Source: Gnetum montanum
Taxonomy: Eukaryota > Streptophyta > Gnetopsida > Gnetales > Gnetaceae
Direction: 5' to 3'
Length of the DNA: 64,000 bases
Assembly: GCA_015680685.1 (NCBI GenBank)
Contig: MNCI01005261.1
Location: 95,139-159,138, forward strand
Shown: positions 23,040 through 34,010 of the stretch, piece after piece
Position numbering within the stretch: position 1 is the first letter of the stretch
Layout of the letters: each line of letters begins with the position of its first letter
Notes under the pieces: generated by a model
What the model was told of the DNA's origin: nothing
Seen by the model: only the letters and a program-made list of their open reading frames with translations
Database searches by the model: none
Program-made: the position numbers and the translations under genes

Positions 23040-23611
23040 CCTGGTGGCAGTGGCTCCTCCATTGGTGTCTTTCCCTTTTCTTGCACTCCAGGTCTTAGAA
23101 TTTGATAGCGTCGAAGTATGGCCTGGAGTTTCTCCTCTTGTAAGGCCTTGAGTGCCTTGGCATGCATGTAAGTTTGTGATTGTTCCATAAAGGCATCCTA
23201 GTCAACCTTCTCTTTTTCTTCCACCACCCTTTTATTCTCTATCAATAGTTTATTAAGTTGCTCGGTTCTGAAAGTGTCCAGTTGGTTCTAAGAAACCTTT
23301 GGCCTTGTATTCGGAAGGTTTAATACTTCCGAAATGGCTTGAACAGAGAAATCATCAGTCACACCACAATTGTTAACCATGGTGCCTTCTTCTTTATTGT
23401 GCCAAAATTGGTACGTTTCCCCTAAGTACCAGGCACCACTTTTAGAGAGGGTAGGCCTTGATTGTACAGCAGCAGGGTCTTCTTGGTGGATACTAAATGA
23501 TTGTTCCTCCTGATCTGCATGTTGTTCGATAGGAACTTGTCCTTCACCTCTCCTAGGTCGTTTGATGGCACCTTGACCAGGACCTTCCTGTTGTCCACGT
23601 TTCAGGGCCAT
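23040..23611 (-). pseudogene. Element B ORF2, internally deleted
   Basis: The ATG at 23611 gives MALKRGQQEGPGQG, matching ORF2 starts in P1 and C. An open stretch to 23288 contains SKSGAWYLGETYQFWHN and AISEVLNLPNTRPKV, the conserved N-terminal block. After a stop the frame continues with a Glu/Lys-rich probable coiled coil (LNKLLIENKRVVEEKEKV) and a PPGTT tail near 23040. Most of the middle of the protein present in C (about 40100-41700) is missing. Function is unknown. It lies just upstream of the 3' polypurine tract, as in P1 and C. Confidence 0.65.
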
Positions 23612-25527
23612 CTGCAATCACATGGAACCAATTATTAGTAAGGTTGTTACGAAAGTTAGGTTATACCTTACTACTTGCCTTAATAGATTTACTTTATTTC
23701 TGTGTGATGTTGATTATTGGAAGAACATGTCCCCGAAAGATTATAGTGTTGAGTCCTCTTTACTTAGGTGGTTTCCAAATTTAATTTTCTGGTATAGCTA
23801 AGGGGATGAAATGTTTTTTGACACATTCTATTCTTAATTCTACAACTAATTACCCTTAAAGATGTCCTTCAGGAAATGATGAATTTTAAAAAATTTATGC
23901 ACTATATGCACTATTCGGTGTGTGTCCCTCTTCCATGACTAAGCTGAACACTCCAGGTTTAAGTAGGTTTAAACAGAATGAAAATCAGAGTATCAGCGAG
24001 CAAGTTATGGATATGAAAGCAAGGGACGTGCAATCATGGGTCGTAGAGAGGAATTGAAAAACTTCCCCTGCGTGAACAATTGTAAATGATGTTGATTGGC
24101 ATAGGGGGGTCACGTATATATATTTTCATTGAAGTTAGGGCACTTAGAGAATGTACTGAATTTTTAATATTTCTTTGAAATTAAACGATGTAAACTAAGG
24201 ACATCTGGATGATTGTTAAGGGGTTCTCAGGTAATTAGATGGTTTTAAAGGCATGAATAATGATCTATGGGTTTTATCAATAAGGACCTTGGGTGATAGA
24301 GAAAAAGGCTATGTGATGATTCATAGGGACGTTGAATCAGAGGGATAGTAATAAGGGAAAGAATATCATGAACAATATGCTGAGGGTAATAAATGGTGTG
24401 TGTGAGCTATGTCATAAGTGAAAATTACAAAAGATTACACAAGTGGGTCCTCCCCAAAGTAGGTTCCAACCTATAATGCTCTTGTGTAACCACACTTAAA
24501 GTGTCTGTGGGCACTAGAAGGGTTAAATGTAATCCGCACTAACTCCACAAAACACACACATGTAAATATCACTGGAATGAGGTAAGAATTCTATGCTACA
24601 CACGACACGAGCTACAATTACACGAACAGTGAGATGAGACGAACTATAGAAAGGGATCATAGAGAATGGGACATGAGGTAACTGACTCAGGGCATAGTGA
24701 ATCCTATGTGTAAAGCATGATTAATGTGTCATTAACCCATTGTTCCAAGATTAGGACCAAGTTCATTCCTCTAAGCAGTGACATCGTATTGTTTCATCCC
24801 ATGATGAGCAACTATGAGAGTACCCCAACAATAAGGTGTACAATCACTTGGCATTTTGTTCAAGGAAGGAGTGATTTTTGTTTTGTGGAACTTCTTTCTT
24901 TTCTTTTCTTTTTCTTTTTTCTCTTTTTTTTTCTGAATACTAAATCCAGAGAAATCGCCAACCTTCAGGCATGGGTGCATGTCTTTCCAGTGGGACCCCC
25001 TAGGACAACATTTGAATTTTGAGTGCCCTTTTGATTACTCTTACTCCCATTTTTCATTAGATCTACAAGGATATTAGTACAACCACATTGCATGATAACT
25101 CCCATAGATGTCACCAAAGAGAATCCACAAGTCCCCTTAATGTCACACCCTAATCATTCCCTCTTGGTTCATCCTTCTTCATTCTAGGTACAATGAACAC
25201 AGAATTAATTTTAAGTTTCAAAAATGTCAAGAATATCACTGTAACCCCGAATAGAACCTTTTATTTGTAGAATGGATGAGTGGGTGTAATGGGCTCACTG
25301 TCCAAATAATGGATCGCTCAAGACTTAATAACATAGAACACACCTCAACCAATGATCCACATGAGTGTTTTATTTGTAGATGAGATTACTTACAAAAACA
25401 TAAAAAGAGAAAAACACAAAAAGATAAAAAGATAAAACAAAAAGTTGAAAAATAAAAAACTAGAAAACAAAAATTTGAAAAATTAAAGAAAATAAAAAAT
25501 ATTTATTAATCCTGCTTGTTATTAGAA
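23612..25527 (-). other. Element B spacer between gag and ORF2
   Basis: No gene was seen. It contains a pre-ORF2 purine tag (23926-23945, decayed), a purine-only run on the minus strand at about 24889-24934, and the conserved block at about 24960-25000 (ACATGCACCCATGCC). It aligns with the C spacer at 42242-44220. Confidence 0.55.
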
Positions 25528-26165
25528 TGGGGGACATCCCCCATAACTAAATGGTTAAGCATGGAAAGGGTTAATAAATGAAGGATGAGGATCCTTGCAT
25601 GTTGGAAATATTGGAACTGGTCCATACTTACCCCATTGGGGTTCACACACTTGATTATAGTGAGCATAGTGGGGCACTTTATACGATGTAGTTCCTGGAT
25701 ACCGAGTTGACCCACTATGATGTTTGTGACCATTAAATGGTATGCAAGGATCGGGATGTTGCCTTCCCTGATTGTGTTCATTGGGCTGTATGGTTGTTGG
25801 AGTGTTAGTTGGTGGCCCTGATGAAGTTACATGAGGCGTTGGGTTCGAAGGTAAGGGTGCACCACAGTGTAGGACTTGTGTTGGGTTGGAAGATGTAGTG
25901 GCCTTGGAATTATGTTGTTCCTTCCTATGGCCGTGTTTAAAGAAAGGACACTTTTGATGTTGAGGAGGCTTCTCACTGCTGTTGGAAACAGGAGCACAAG
26001 TAGCGTTCGGAGGTTTTTGTTGTGGTGCAGGCACCTTAGGAACAGTTGGTGGCGATGTATAAGGAGGGAAAGGATGAGAATGTTGAAAGTTAGGAGGAGT
26101 ATAAGGTGCACAAAGTGGTGCTTTTGTTGGAGGCATGGGTTGATAGTATTGAGGAGAATGGTACT
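25519..26165 (-). pseudogene. gag: Element B gag, C-terminal part
   Basis: This is the Pro/Thr/His-rich C-terminal tail of gag (QYYQPMPPTKAPLC, NFQHSHPFPPYTSPP, CEPQWGKYGPVPIFPTCKD). It aligns with 44216-44860 in element C. The open frame extends upstream across the insertion boundary at 26166, so the first residues of that reading frame belong to the inserted DNA and not to gag. It ends near the purine tag at 25528-25549, whose sequence encodes SYGG-PPF in C. No protease follows. Confidence 0.75.
25528..25549 (-). promoter_or_regulatory. Element B post-gag purine tag
   Basis: The minus strand reads TTAGTTATGGGGGATGTCCC, a member of the recurrent tag family. It forms a near-palindrome with the CCCCCAT that follows. 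Confidence 0.5.
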
Positions 26166-26249
26166 TGTTGGCGATCGTTTGGGACATGACCATCAACGAG
26201 TGTCCTCGAACAGGATTTAGGTGCTTTCTGGTCTCTAGCAACACCAAGG

Positions 26250-28039
26250 CCCAGATACCTCCAAATAGACTCAGTAGTTAATGTGAGTATGTGTGTGTGT
26301 TGTTGCAGTGTGCGATTGTGAAAAATGAAATGATTGCGTTGTGTGTAAACTACAAATGACTTATCTTAAAGAGATTCAGCCAACTTTTTCAAGTACTGTG
26401 AGTTATTGAGAGTTCCTATTTTGTTTAATTGCCTAGTCTATGTGGTCCTTATAATACCTACTTGTAACAAATAAAATTTTGCAAAAACATTTGACCATAA
26501 CTTTGTGAATCTACTTCTAATTTTCCCCAAAGAAAGAGATAGTTCCACAAGAAAACTAGAAATAGAGCAAGATTCAATGGAAATAGAAAGGAAAGAAAGT
26601 AGATTTGTGTTAAGACCTCAAATATTTAAATAAGGTAAAATGATACGAGTAAACACTTCGCAATAAAGCTATCCCAAATTCAATAACTACGAATTGTTCA
26701 AACTTCTAAGGCTCAAATAAGCAATTTTTTCAAGATAATCCTACTATGCTACCAAAAATTGCTACGTAAACTATCACGTATGAGACTCCATTTTGGCTAG
26801 ATAATGGATGTCAACAATTGCATTCAACAGAACCTTCAAAAGACTTGATAATTTCTGATTGAAATATCATGAAGATTTACTTTAGATATAAAAGAAGCTA
26901 TTCTGGTCCCATCAAAATACCAAATATTTTCTGAACCCTCTTGACTATTGAATCATTCAACAGCATGACTACATGTAGAGGCTCTCTTACAAAAATCTTA
27001 ATAGTGGTTCTTATACGTTGCACAATAATCAAATTCACTACTAAAATGCTCTTAAGGCTTTCAAACACAAGCACTTCTCTGGAAAAATTTTAATAGAAAT
27101 TTTCAATTATGCAACAAGAACAATAAGAGCAATCTAAAAATCCCAAAATTACTTGCCAAGGATGATACTATCTAAACCACTAGCTAAAAAATTTAAACAA
27201 AATAAAAAATAAAAAACATAACTCGCAAGACTATGACAAAGAGGCTGAAATCTTTTCTTTAGCAAGCCATCTTACAAGAAATCTTTCACAATGTGTGACC
27301 CCAAGTGTGTGATTCTTTTCTTCTTACCCCTAAAGCCTTTTTATAGGGTTCAAAAGGTAGTTACATATTTCAAAATATCTTAGCTAACTTCTCTCCCAAG
27401 TAAGGGAGTTATAACTTGCCCAACAAGTTAGGAGATCTTACTTGCCCAACAAGTTAGGAAGTTGTAACTTACACATAAAATTAAGAGAAAATCATGCTAG
27501 CATTGGCATGTGTAAATATTACAAATATTGCTTTTATAAGTGACAACCCATATAATAATAATGATAAAAATATAACTCTAAGATCTCTAATACTATAAGA
27601 GCTTTATACAATTGAGAGCTTTATACAATTGTCATTTTATTTTAATTATTTAGAATTTTAAGTTTTTTAATATTAAATATCATTGAAGCCTTAGAAATTT
27701 TTATGAAAGTAATTTAGCATCCACCTTAGTGTAGACATTGGTGTTAGCGGCTGTATGGTTAATGAAGAAAGCCGATCCTTGTAAATTTGTAATTTAAATG
27801 CGTAAAATTTGCTGCTGGCTTCTTGGCATTGTTAGAACGTCTCCAAATGTGAAGGCTGAATGTGAAGGTGCTAGGCCTGGAATTGCCAGCAAATAGTTTC
27901 AAATTATTTCGCCTTACCAAAACTGTATATCAACTGCCACCACGAAAGAAGGCTCTACCACCGCATTTGGTAATGTTGCCATGTGTTCCGTAAAAAACTT
28001 CGTCTGTTGTAACCTTTGCTGTTGCGTTGTCCCGCCTTG
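26250..28039. other. Left half of the insertion, no gene recognised
   Basis: The sequence is AT-rich. A TATA-like CCTATAAAAAGG on the minus strand is at about 27335-27347 and is followed downstream by AAGAAGAAAAGAATCACACA, so a minus-strand promoter pointing left is possible. Two near-identical AACTTGCCCAACAAGTTAGGA-type segments lie at about 27412-27470. Confidence 0.35.
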
Positions 28040-28366
28040 ACTTGTCCTACCTTCGCCTTAAACCATGTGCTCGATCTCGTCCTTGATCAGCTACACTTTG
28101 TCATTGGTAATGGTGATGTTGTTTTTGATGCCTACCATCTTGATGCCCAGCGACAGTGGAGTCAAGTAGAGGAGGAGCAGGTCCTGGACCTTGTCGCTGG
28201 ACTCACCGGAGAGAATGGCGGCCTGTACGGCTACACTGTAGGCAATGTCCTCATTGGGGTTGATGCTCTTGTAGAGCTCCTTGCTGTTGAAAAAGTCCTG
28301 AAGCAGTTGCTGAACCTTCAGGATCCGCGTAGAATCACCCACCAACATAATGTAGTTGATGGAGGC
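28040..28366 (-). pseudogene. HSP70 gene fragment, internally deleted
   Basis: This is a fragment of a cytosolic-type 70-kDa chaperone. On the minus strand it reads [19 protein letters not shown] (family form [19 protein letters not shown]), [17 protein letters not shown] and [12 protein letters not shown]. It therefore covers the end of the ATPase domain and the interdomain linker. The sequence then jumps to NITITNDK and KDEIEHMV, so the beta-sandwich substrate-binding subdomain (about 90 residues in the family) is missing. A stop follows NITITNDKV. It cannot make a working chaperone. It lies back to back with a PPR fragment inside the 26166-29482 insertion, consistent with gene capture. Confidence 0.85.
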
Positions 28367-28615
28367 TTGTAAATTCGCTGCCCACTTGTACTATCTAGGT
28401 TTTGTTTGTGTTGCCAACAACTATGTGAGTGAGGGTTTTGGCATTTTTTGCTGGATGCAGCAAGCGTGGATAAACCCCAATGATTACACCATCGCAACCA
28501 TTCTCGGTGGCTGTGCCAAAACCAGGAGCTTGCAAAAGGGTGCAAAACTGCATTCTGAGGTTGTTAGAAGAGGGATGTGTAGAGATATGGTCATGAGCAA
28601 TGCGCTGATCTTCAA
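28367..28615 (+). pseudogene. Pentatricopeptide-repeat (PPR) protein fragment
   Basis: The plus strand encodes SEGFGIFCWMQQAWINPNDY, then TIATILGGCAKTRSLQKGAK, LHSEVVRRG and RDMVMSNALI. This is the spacing of plant PLS-class PPR repeats (F-x2-M ... PNDYT ... L-x2-CA-x4-L-x2-G-x2-LH ... D-x4-NALI). About two repeats are present. PPR proteins bind organellar RNA. The piece starts directly at the HSP70 junction and ends without the rest of the gene, so it is a captured fragment. Confidence 0.8.
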
Positions 28616-28639
28616 TGGCGTCCGCAAAAATTGCTGAAT

Positions 28640-29210
28640 CTTGAGTAAAAATAGTGAATTCGGCACCAAAATTTCTAGTCCTAACAATGCGTAGCTTGCT
28701 TCAACTCTGTTTCTTTTGTACCCTTCAAAATGAAAGTATCAATCAATCTACCAGACGTTGCTGCTGGCCCAAGACTGTCCTTAATGTTTTGGAATATTTC
28801 CTTATTGGGCAACCATTTCCCAAGGGTATTGATGATGTAGGTATTTAATTTCTTGGATTCTGATGAATCAAACTTTGCATATTCAGCCACAATCATCCCA
28901 TCAGGAATCAAGTTCAGTGCTACTTCTCCATTATTCTGATTATGGAAAATAAAACTTCTCAACTAATTATCCTTTAGTTCCTCCTCGAAAATGTTTACAT
29001 TGAAGGAAGTGTTATCACAAAAATCTTGAATAGCTTGCTCAACTTGAGCCCGCGTAGGTTCTAACTCCTCTGAGATTTCATCATACTCCAAAGAAAACTC
29101 ATCATTCCATGTCCTAACAAGATTGCACAAATTGAAGGCATTCAGTGCTTCTTCTTCTTCTTCATTGCTAGCATCATGTTCATCATCTACATTTGATTTT
29201 GATGATCACT
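28640..29210 (-). pseudogene. Unidentified captured coding fragment
   Basis: I do not recognise the protein. The minus strand has an acidic segment (EHDASNEEEEEALNAFNLCN, near 29120-29200), then RTWNDEFSLEYDEISEELEP. After a stop come an open stretch at 28681-28962 with LIPDGMIVAEYAKFDSSESK and KEIFQNIKDSLGPAATSGRL. Codon-like conservation and low AT content suggest a host gene piece, not a retrotransposon protein. Confidence 0.4.
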
Positions 29211-29482
29211 CTTCTCCAATTTTACCCATCAATCCATAACCTTAAAGCTACATGTTTACTTCTATATTTTCAACCATACATTGTTTTAAAAATTCAATGT
29301 AAAAATTCTTGGATGGGTAGATGATCTCTCTCTTAAATCAATATAGAACAAACGATAAGTGAAATCCCCTTTCAATCATAAAGTCTACTCCATTAAATGA
29401 TCAAAAATGTACCAACACCAAGATGTTCCAATTTTTGATAAGATAGTCCAACTATTCCATGAAATGGCCAAATGTGCCAACA

Positions 29483-30820
29483 GTACTGTCGTGAGATAAA
29501 GTGTGTTGGCCCAATTGGAGAAACAGGAGGTTGAACAAGATAAGCATTTGGATTCGGATGAAGGGTGTCTCTAGTCTAGTGGTGGTCTCCCCCACAACTA
29601 GGGTTGTTGCCACTGTGATCAAACACAGCATCTCTGTACGAACTCTGGATGTAGTGTGTTTCCCCAATGCTCATGTAAATGTAATAATATTGGGCATTGG
29701 CCCTTGGGGTGATCATACAGGTAGAGTTGCATTCATACATATGATTGGTAGTTGGGCTTCTATTTTCCTTATCCCTTCTTTCTAATTGTCTACTATTTCA
29801 TCCTACTTCTTGGGTTGTCAAAACTTTATCTCCCATGATGTTGATAAATTCTCCACACTTTTGATATGTCAATTTCAACATCTTATTAATCTTTGCCTCA
29901 ACTTCTTCTAATGTTTTTTGTATTGGCAAAGATGATGTTTCCACCTTGATATTGGTTGATTTCTCCTTTTTATGATCATGGACATTTGTTAAGTTGAGAT
30001 TTTGGTCCCATTGATGTTTTTCAACACTCTCCCATCTAGCCAATTCTCCTTCTTCTTTTGCTACTCGCTTAATAAGCTCTTGGACTTTATGGGTTCGTAG
30101 CTTGTATAGTTGACCTTGGGCATACATTCCTAGGGTCTCTCTTGTTTCATTACGTAGCCCATCAATGATATGGTACATTAGCCTTTCCTCGAAAAACCCA
30201 TGGCCTGGACAGTTGTTTAACAATGCATAATATCTTTCTAAGGCCATGTCTAAGGGTTCATGTTGTGCTTGTTTCCATCCTTGGATTTGTTTCCTCAAGG
30301 CTAACACTCTTGCATAGGTTTGATATTTTTTGTTAAAAATTTCTACCATTGTTGACCAATGTCATATTGAATTTGGTTTTAATGATCTATACCATAAGTT
30401 TTCTTGGTCAACAAGTGTCATAGGGAAGAGCTTGAGTTTTTGCCACCCATTATCAATGTTGTTCCACATACAGGCATCACAGAAGGCTTGTAAATGTTGA
30501 TGTGGATCTAAGTCATAGCCTCCTGAAAAAGTAGGGAAGTTGTTTAAATCGAGCCTAGGTAGACGGCTCTCCTTACAATGCCTACGTGAGATTCAAACAA
30601 CCTCTTGTATTTGCATTAGGCTTGTAGTGGCTAGTAGGGGGTCATCGTCATCAGGTAAGTTATGCTTTCATGTGTTGGGATGATGTGGCCTTTGTTTATG
30701 TTTATAAGAATCCCCCACTTCGGATTGCATACTCCAATCTTCATTGTTAGATAATTCATTGGTTCTCCAATGAACTTCCTCACTAAGTGTGGCATTATTA
30801 TAATCTTGTAGGAGAGGCAT
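29483..30820 (-). pseudogene. gag: Element B gag, N-terminal part
   Basis: The start is the ATG at 30820 (MPLLQDYNNATLSEEVHWRT), shared with C. The retrotransposon-gag core covers about 30110-30560 (HLQAFCDACMWNNIDNGWQK, WYRSLKPNSI). An open stretch at 29798-30349 contains EIFNKKYQTYARVLALRKQI, YHIIDGLRNETRETLGMYAQ and a Lys/Glu-rich probable coiled coil. The zinc-knuckle region near 29710 is frameshifted. The N-terminus is shorter than in A and E. The protein would form particles; the copy is broken by stops and by the 3.3-kb insertion. Confidence 0.8.
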
Positions 30821-30932
30821 TGTTGTGTGTGAATTTATGTGACTTTTAATAATTACTTCTTTTTAAGAGATATATCATTAAGTCCTATACAACGACCTTG
30901 TATGATATAACTAATCTAGATAACTAGTACCA

Positions 30933-30951
30933 TCCCCGGAAACGGTGCCAA
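30933..30951 (-). promoter_or_regulatory. Element B primer binding site, tRNA-Asp type
   Basis: The minus strand reads TTGGCACCGTTTCCGGGGA, close to the complement of the plant tRNA-Asp(GTC) 3' end, directly beside the 5' LTR. Confidence 0.8.
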
Positions 30952-31775
30952 TGATGAGTGATGAGATACCCCTACACTCAACCATACGAATATGAGTGTT
31001 TTCACTCGCAATCTAGTCGAACTCCACAGACGGACTAGTTGTGGCACCTAGATTGTTAACCTTAGGTTGTAGTTCGTTGTCTTCCCACCTAGACTAGTAT
31101 TATATTTGTCATATATGGTTTAGTCCAGAGTGAGGTGTATGATGTGGTTCCTAATATAATGCTACTCCTGAAGGAAATGGAAAATAGTAATTAACTAATC
31201 TAGGAAAAGGGTAAGAGAATATAATCTAGCCTAAGTGCGATGAGCATCCGTTCCTTGATTATCTATACACATCTTGGACTTCGTGCATGACGACCACTAG
31301 GATTACCAAGCATAAATCCTAGGTACACCACTGGGTTACCAAGTAGTCACACTTAAATGCTCGTAATTAAGTCGTACTTATTCTGCGTTGCTAGGAGATA
31401 AGGGTGAGAGAGACTAATTAGGAAAGTAGTAAATAACAATTAAATAAATAAATAAACAAAGTGAATGCTGCAATGATGAAGTAATCTTGATCTTTATTGC
31501 CGGTCATGTGTGTGTCCAAGTACGTCACACTCGAATAAAGGATGCCGTACAATTACATTCACCACACTACGGGCAAACATGGGAAAATAATCTATCTCTA
31601 GAGGGATCAAACTACCAGAGCTTCACTACAATCTAGCCTATGTTGTGAAATGAGGAAGAGCCATCTCTTCTTTATAAAACTAGCAGAGGGAAGGACGTGA
31701 TATCGCATACGTGATATCGCAGCCCATGTGATATCACTGTAGTGATATCATAGCCAGCAAATTCATGACTCATCA
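30952..31775 (-). repeat. 5' LTR of element B
   Basis: The 824-bp LTR reads TGATGAGTCATG...CTCATCA on the minus strand. TATA-like TTTATAAA is at 31671-31678. GATATC-bearing palindromes are at 31697-31752, upstream of the TATA box in element orientation. Confidence 0.9.
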
Positions 31776-34010
31776 CTTGCTAAGCTAGATTCAAATAAAA
31801 CAAATATGGATGCAAAATGTAACTTTTTGTGGGTCCAAAATAAGCTTAGATATGGAAGAGTTATTTGTAAGATTTTTCATTAGATATAACTTTGGCTTTA
31901 TAGGTTGGCTCTACAAGTCAAAACAATAGGGCGCTAATGTGGTTGAGCTTTCTTGTAGGGTCAATTTCAAGCTCTATGAACCAACTCTAGAAGCTGACAT
32001 GATAGGGTGCTAATGTGGCATTAGCTTGACATGGGAAGGCTTTCCCGTAGATGAGAAATCCTACTCTACAAATTGGTTCCTACAAGCTAACGTAATAGGA
32101 GTTAAAGTGGTAGAGCTATCTTGTAGAGAAGAAATTTAGCTCTATGAATTTCCTCTACAAGCTAATGTGGAGCTTTGTTGACATGGCAGAGCTCTTTCAT
32201 AGAACCTAAATTCAACTATATGAATTATCTCAATAAGATGATGTGGCATAGGGCAATGTGGCAAAGCTAATTTGTAAAGCTACTTTTCAGCTTCATGAAC
32301 ATCTCTTTGCAGCAACATAATATAACCAAAAGTAAAGTTGCTTACAGAGCTGATCTTTAGCTTCAAGGACTAGCTGTATGAGCTAACATTGAGAGTGGAT
32401 GATGTGGTAGAGCTCCTTTGTAGAGCTATTTTTGAGCTCTACGTGCTAATGAAGCTAACATGGTAGAGCTCTTTTGTAGAATGGAAAAATGGTTCTACAA
32501 ACTTGCTCTTCACTGAAAATCCAATGTGGCACTACTAATGTTTTAGAATTGACTTGACATTGTTGACATGGCAAATGAAACATTGAAGGCCATGTCTTAT
32601 ATACTTGCTGATGTGGCACTATTGATGTGCCCATGATGACATGACAAAGATTATTTTGTAGAGCCATTTTTTGGATTACAAAGCTCCTCTACAAGTTGAC
32701 ATGGTAGAGCTTCTTCATAGAATCATTTTTTTGGGTCCTACAAGCTAACATGGTTAAGCACTAATATGATTGATAGAGCCTCTTTCTAGAACCATTTTTT
32801 AATTCTACAAGATTCCTATAATGTTGACATGGAAGAACTAAATAGAGCTTGTCTTGTAAAGTTGAATTTTAGCTCTATGAACACTACTTCTTCTTCAAAG
32901 CTAACTTGACATGATGCTAATGTGGTATAGCTCTTTCATAGAGTGGAAATTGAGCTCTATGAATTAGCTCTACATGTTGAAGTTGTAGAGGTCTTTCATA
33001 AAGTAGAAATTAAAGTCTATGAATCAGTTCTACGTGCTAGCATGGCATGATGCTGACATGGTAGAGCTTTTTCATAAAGTAGAAATCTGACTCTACAAAC
33101 TAGAACTACATGCTGACATGACATGATGCTGACATGGTAGAGATTTTTCATAATGTGGAAATATCTCTCTATAAATCAACTCTATATGTTAACATGGCAA
33201 GATTCTAATATGGAAAGGTGTGCTAGGCTCTATTAACATGGTAGATGAAACTTTTTACTTTTCGTGAGCTTATGACTCTTCATCTAGATAATGATGTGGC
33301 AATTGTTGATGTGGAAAATCATGTTGAGCTTTGCTAACATGGAAAGGATCAATCGTAGAGTAGAAAATTGATTCTATGAACTTCCTCTTTGAGTTGATGT
33401 AGCAGGAGGCTAGCATGGTAGAGCTCTTTCATAGAACCTAAATTTGGCTCTATGAGTAAGCTCTACAAGCTAATGTAGCTCAATGTAAGGAGCTTGGCTT
33501 AAAAGGATGGAATTTGGCTCTACAAACATCACTTACTCTCCCAAAGTTGACTTGGCAGAAGCATTTATGTGATGGAGGCATCTTGTAGAGATGTTTGATT
33601 CTATGCGCTTCCTCTACGAGCTAATATGGCAAGATGAGATGAACCTAGCTAATGTGGTAGACCTTCTTCGTAGAACAAATTTTATGCCCCATGAGTGTCA
33701 TCTACAAGTTGATGTGTTAAAAGAAAAATTGCACCAATTTTATAGATCTAGATATGAATAACATTTTTCCTTATAGCTGACATGGAAGGGCTTGATTTGA
33801 TTACTTTGTAGAGTCAAATTTTGGCTCTACGAGCAATTTATTTTCTCAAGTAATGACATGGAGCTATTTCATGTAAGGCTATTTCATGGAGCTACTTTCT
33901 AGCTCCATGAATTTTCTTTGTTGCCATGGAGTTAATATGGCAGTACCACAAATATTATTCTTATAAAGCCATTTTGGGATCTTGCAACATACCTTAGCAG
34001 AGCTTATTTG
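31776..34010. repeat. Degenerate ~75-bp tandem array
   Basis: Motifs such as CTCTACAAGCTAACATGG, GATGCTAATGTGGTAGAGCT, TCTTTCATAGAG and TTTAGCTCTATGAA recur in the same order about every 75 bp for some 2 kb. Units are strongly diverged and some are partial. The array begins left of element B (22060-22202), so B is inserted in it. Its place after H integrase and spacer suggests a tandem-repeat 3' untranslated region, as known for Tat-lineage elements. No coding region was seen. Confidence 0.7.

Larger units (their letters stand above)
26166..29482. mobile_element. 3.3-kb insertion in B gag with captured gene fragments
   Basis: The insertion is flanked by GTACT on both sides (26161-26165 and 29483-29487), and element C shows the uninterrupted site. 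Its ends are TGTTGGC and GCCAACA, a 7-bp terminal inverted repeat. Inside are an HSP70 fragment (minus), a PPR fragment (plus) and an unidentified coding fragment (minus). No LTR pair was visible by eye and no transposase was recognised. The TG...CA ends and 5-bp duplication suggest integrase-mediated insertion, for example a non-autonomous LTR element. A gene-capturing DNA transposon with an unusual duplication is the alternative. Confidence 0.75.
22203..31775 (-). mobile_element. Element B: pol-less LTR retrotransposon (gag + ORF2 remnant)
   Basis: Two LTRs (22203-22848 and 30952-31775) bound a minus-strand element. The 5 bases before it are CTTGT and after it CTTGC, a target duplication with one C/T difference. 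From its 5' end it has a primer site, gag, a post-gag purine tag, a spacer, a short ORF2 piece and a polypurine tract. No RT, RNase H or integrase was found. A 3.3-kb foreign insertion (26166-29482) splits gag. Without that insertion the element is about 6.25 kb plus sequence missing in an N gap. It lies in the tandem array that follows H. Confidence 0.9.

Noticed and set aside
24717-25022. 101-codon plus-strand open frame with a Phe run
   Set aside because: It is antisense to the conserved spacer and its purine tract; the Phe run is the poly-T.
25876-26220. 114-codon plus-strand open frame
   Set aside because: It is antisense to the Pro-rich gag tail of B, and its Arg/Leu-rich composition is a by-product of that.
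32900-33200. Tandem motifs considered as a CRISPR array
   Set aside because: Units are diverged throughout with no constant repeat and unique spacers; the context is a plant retroelement.
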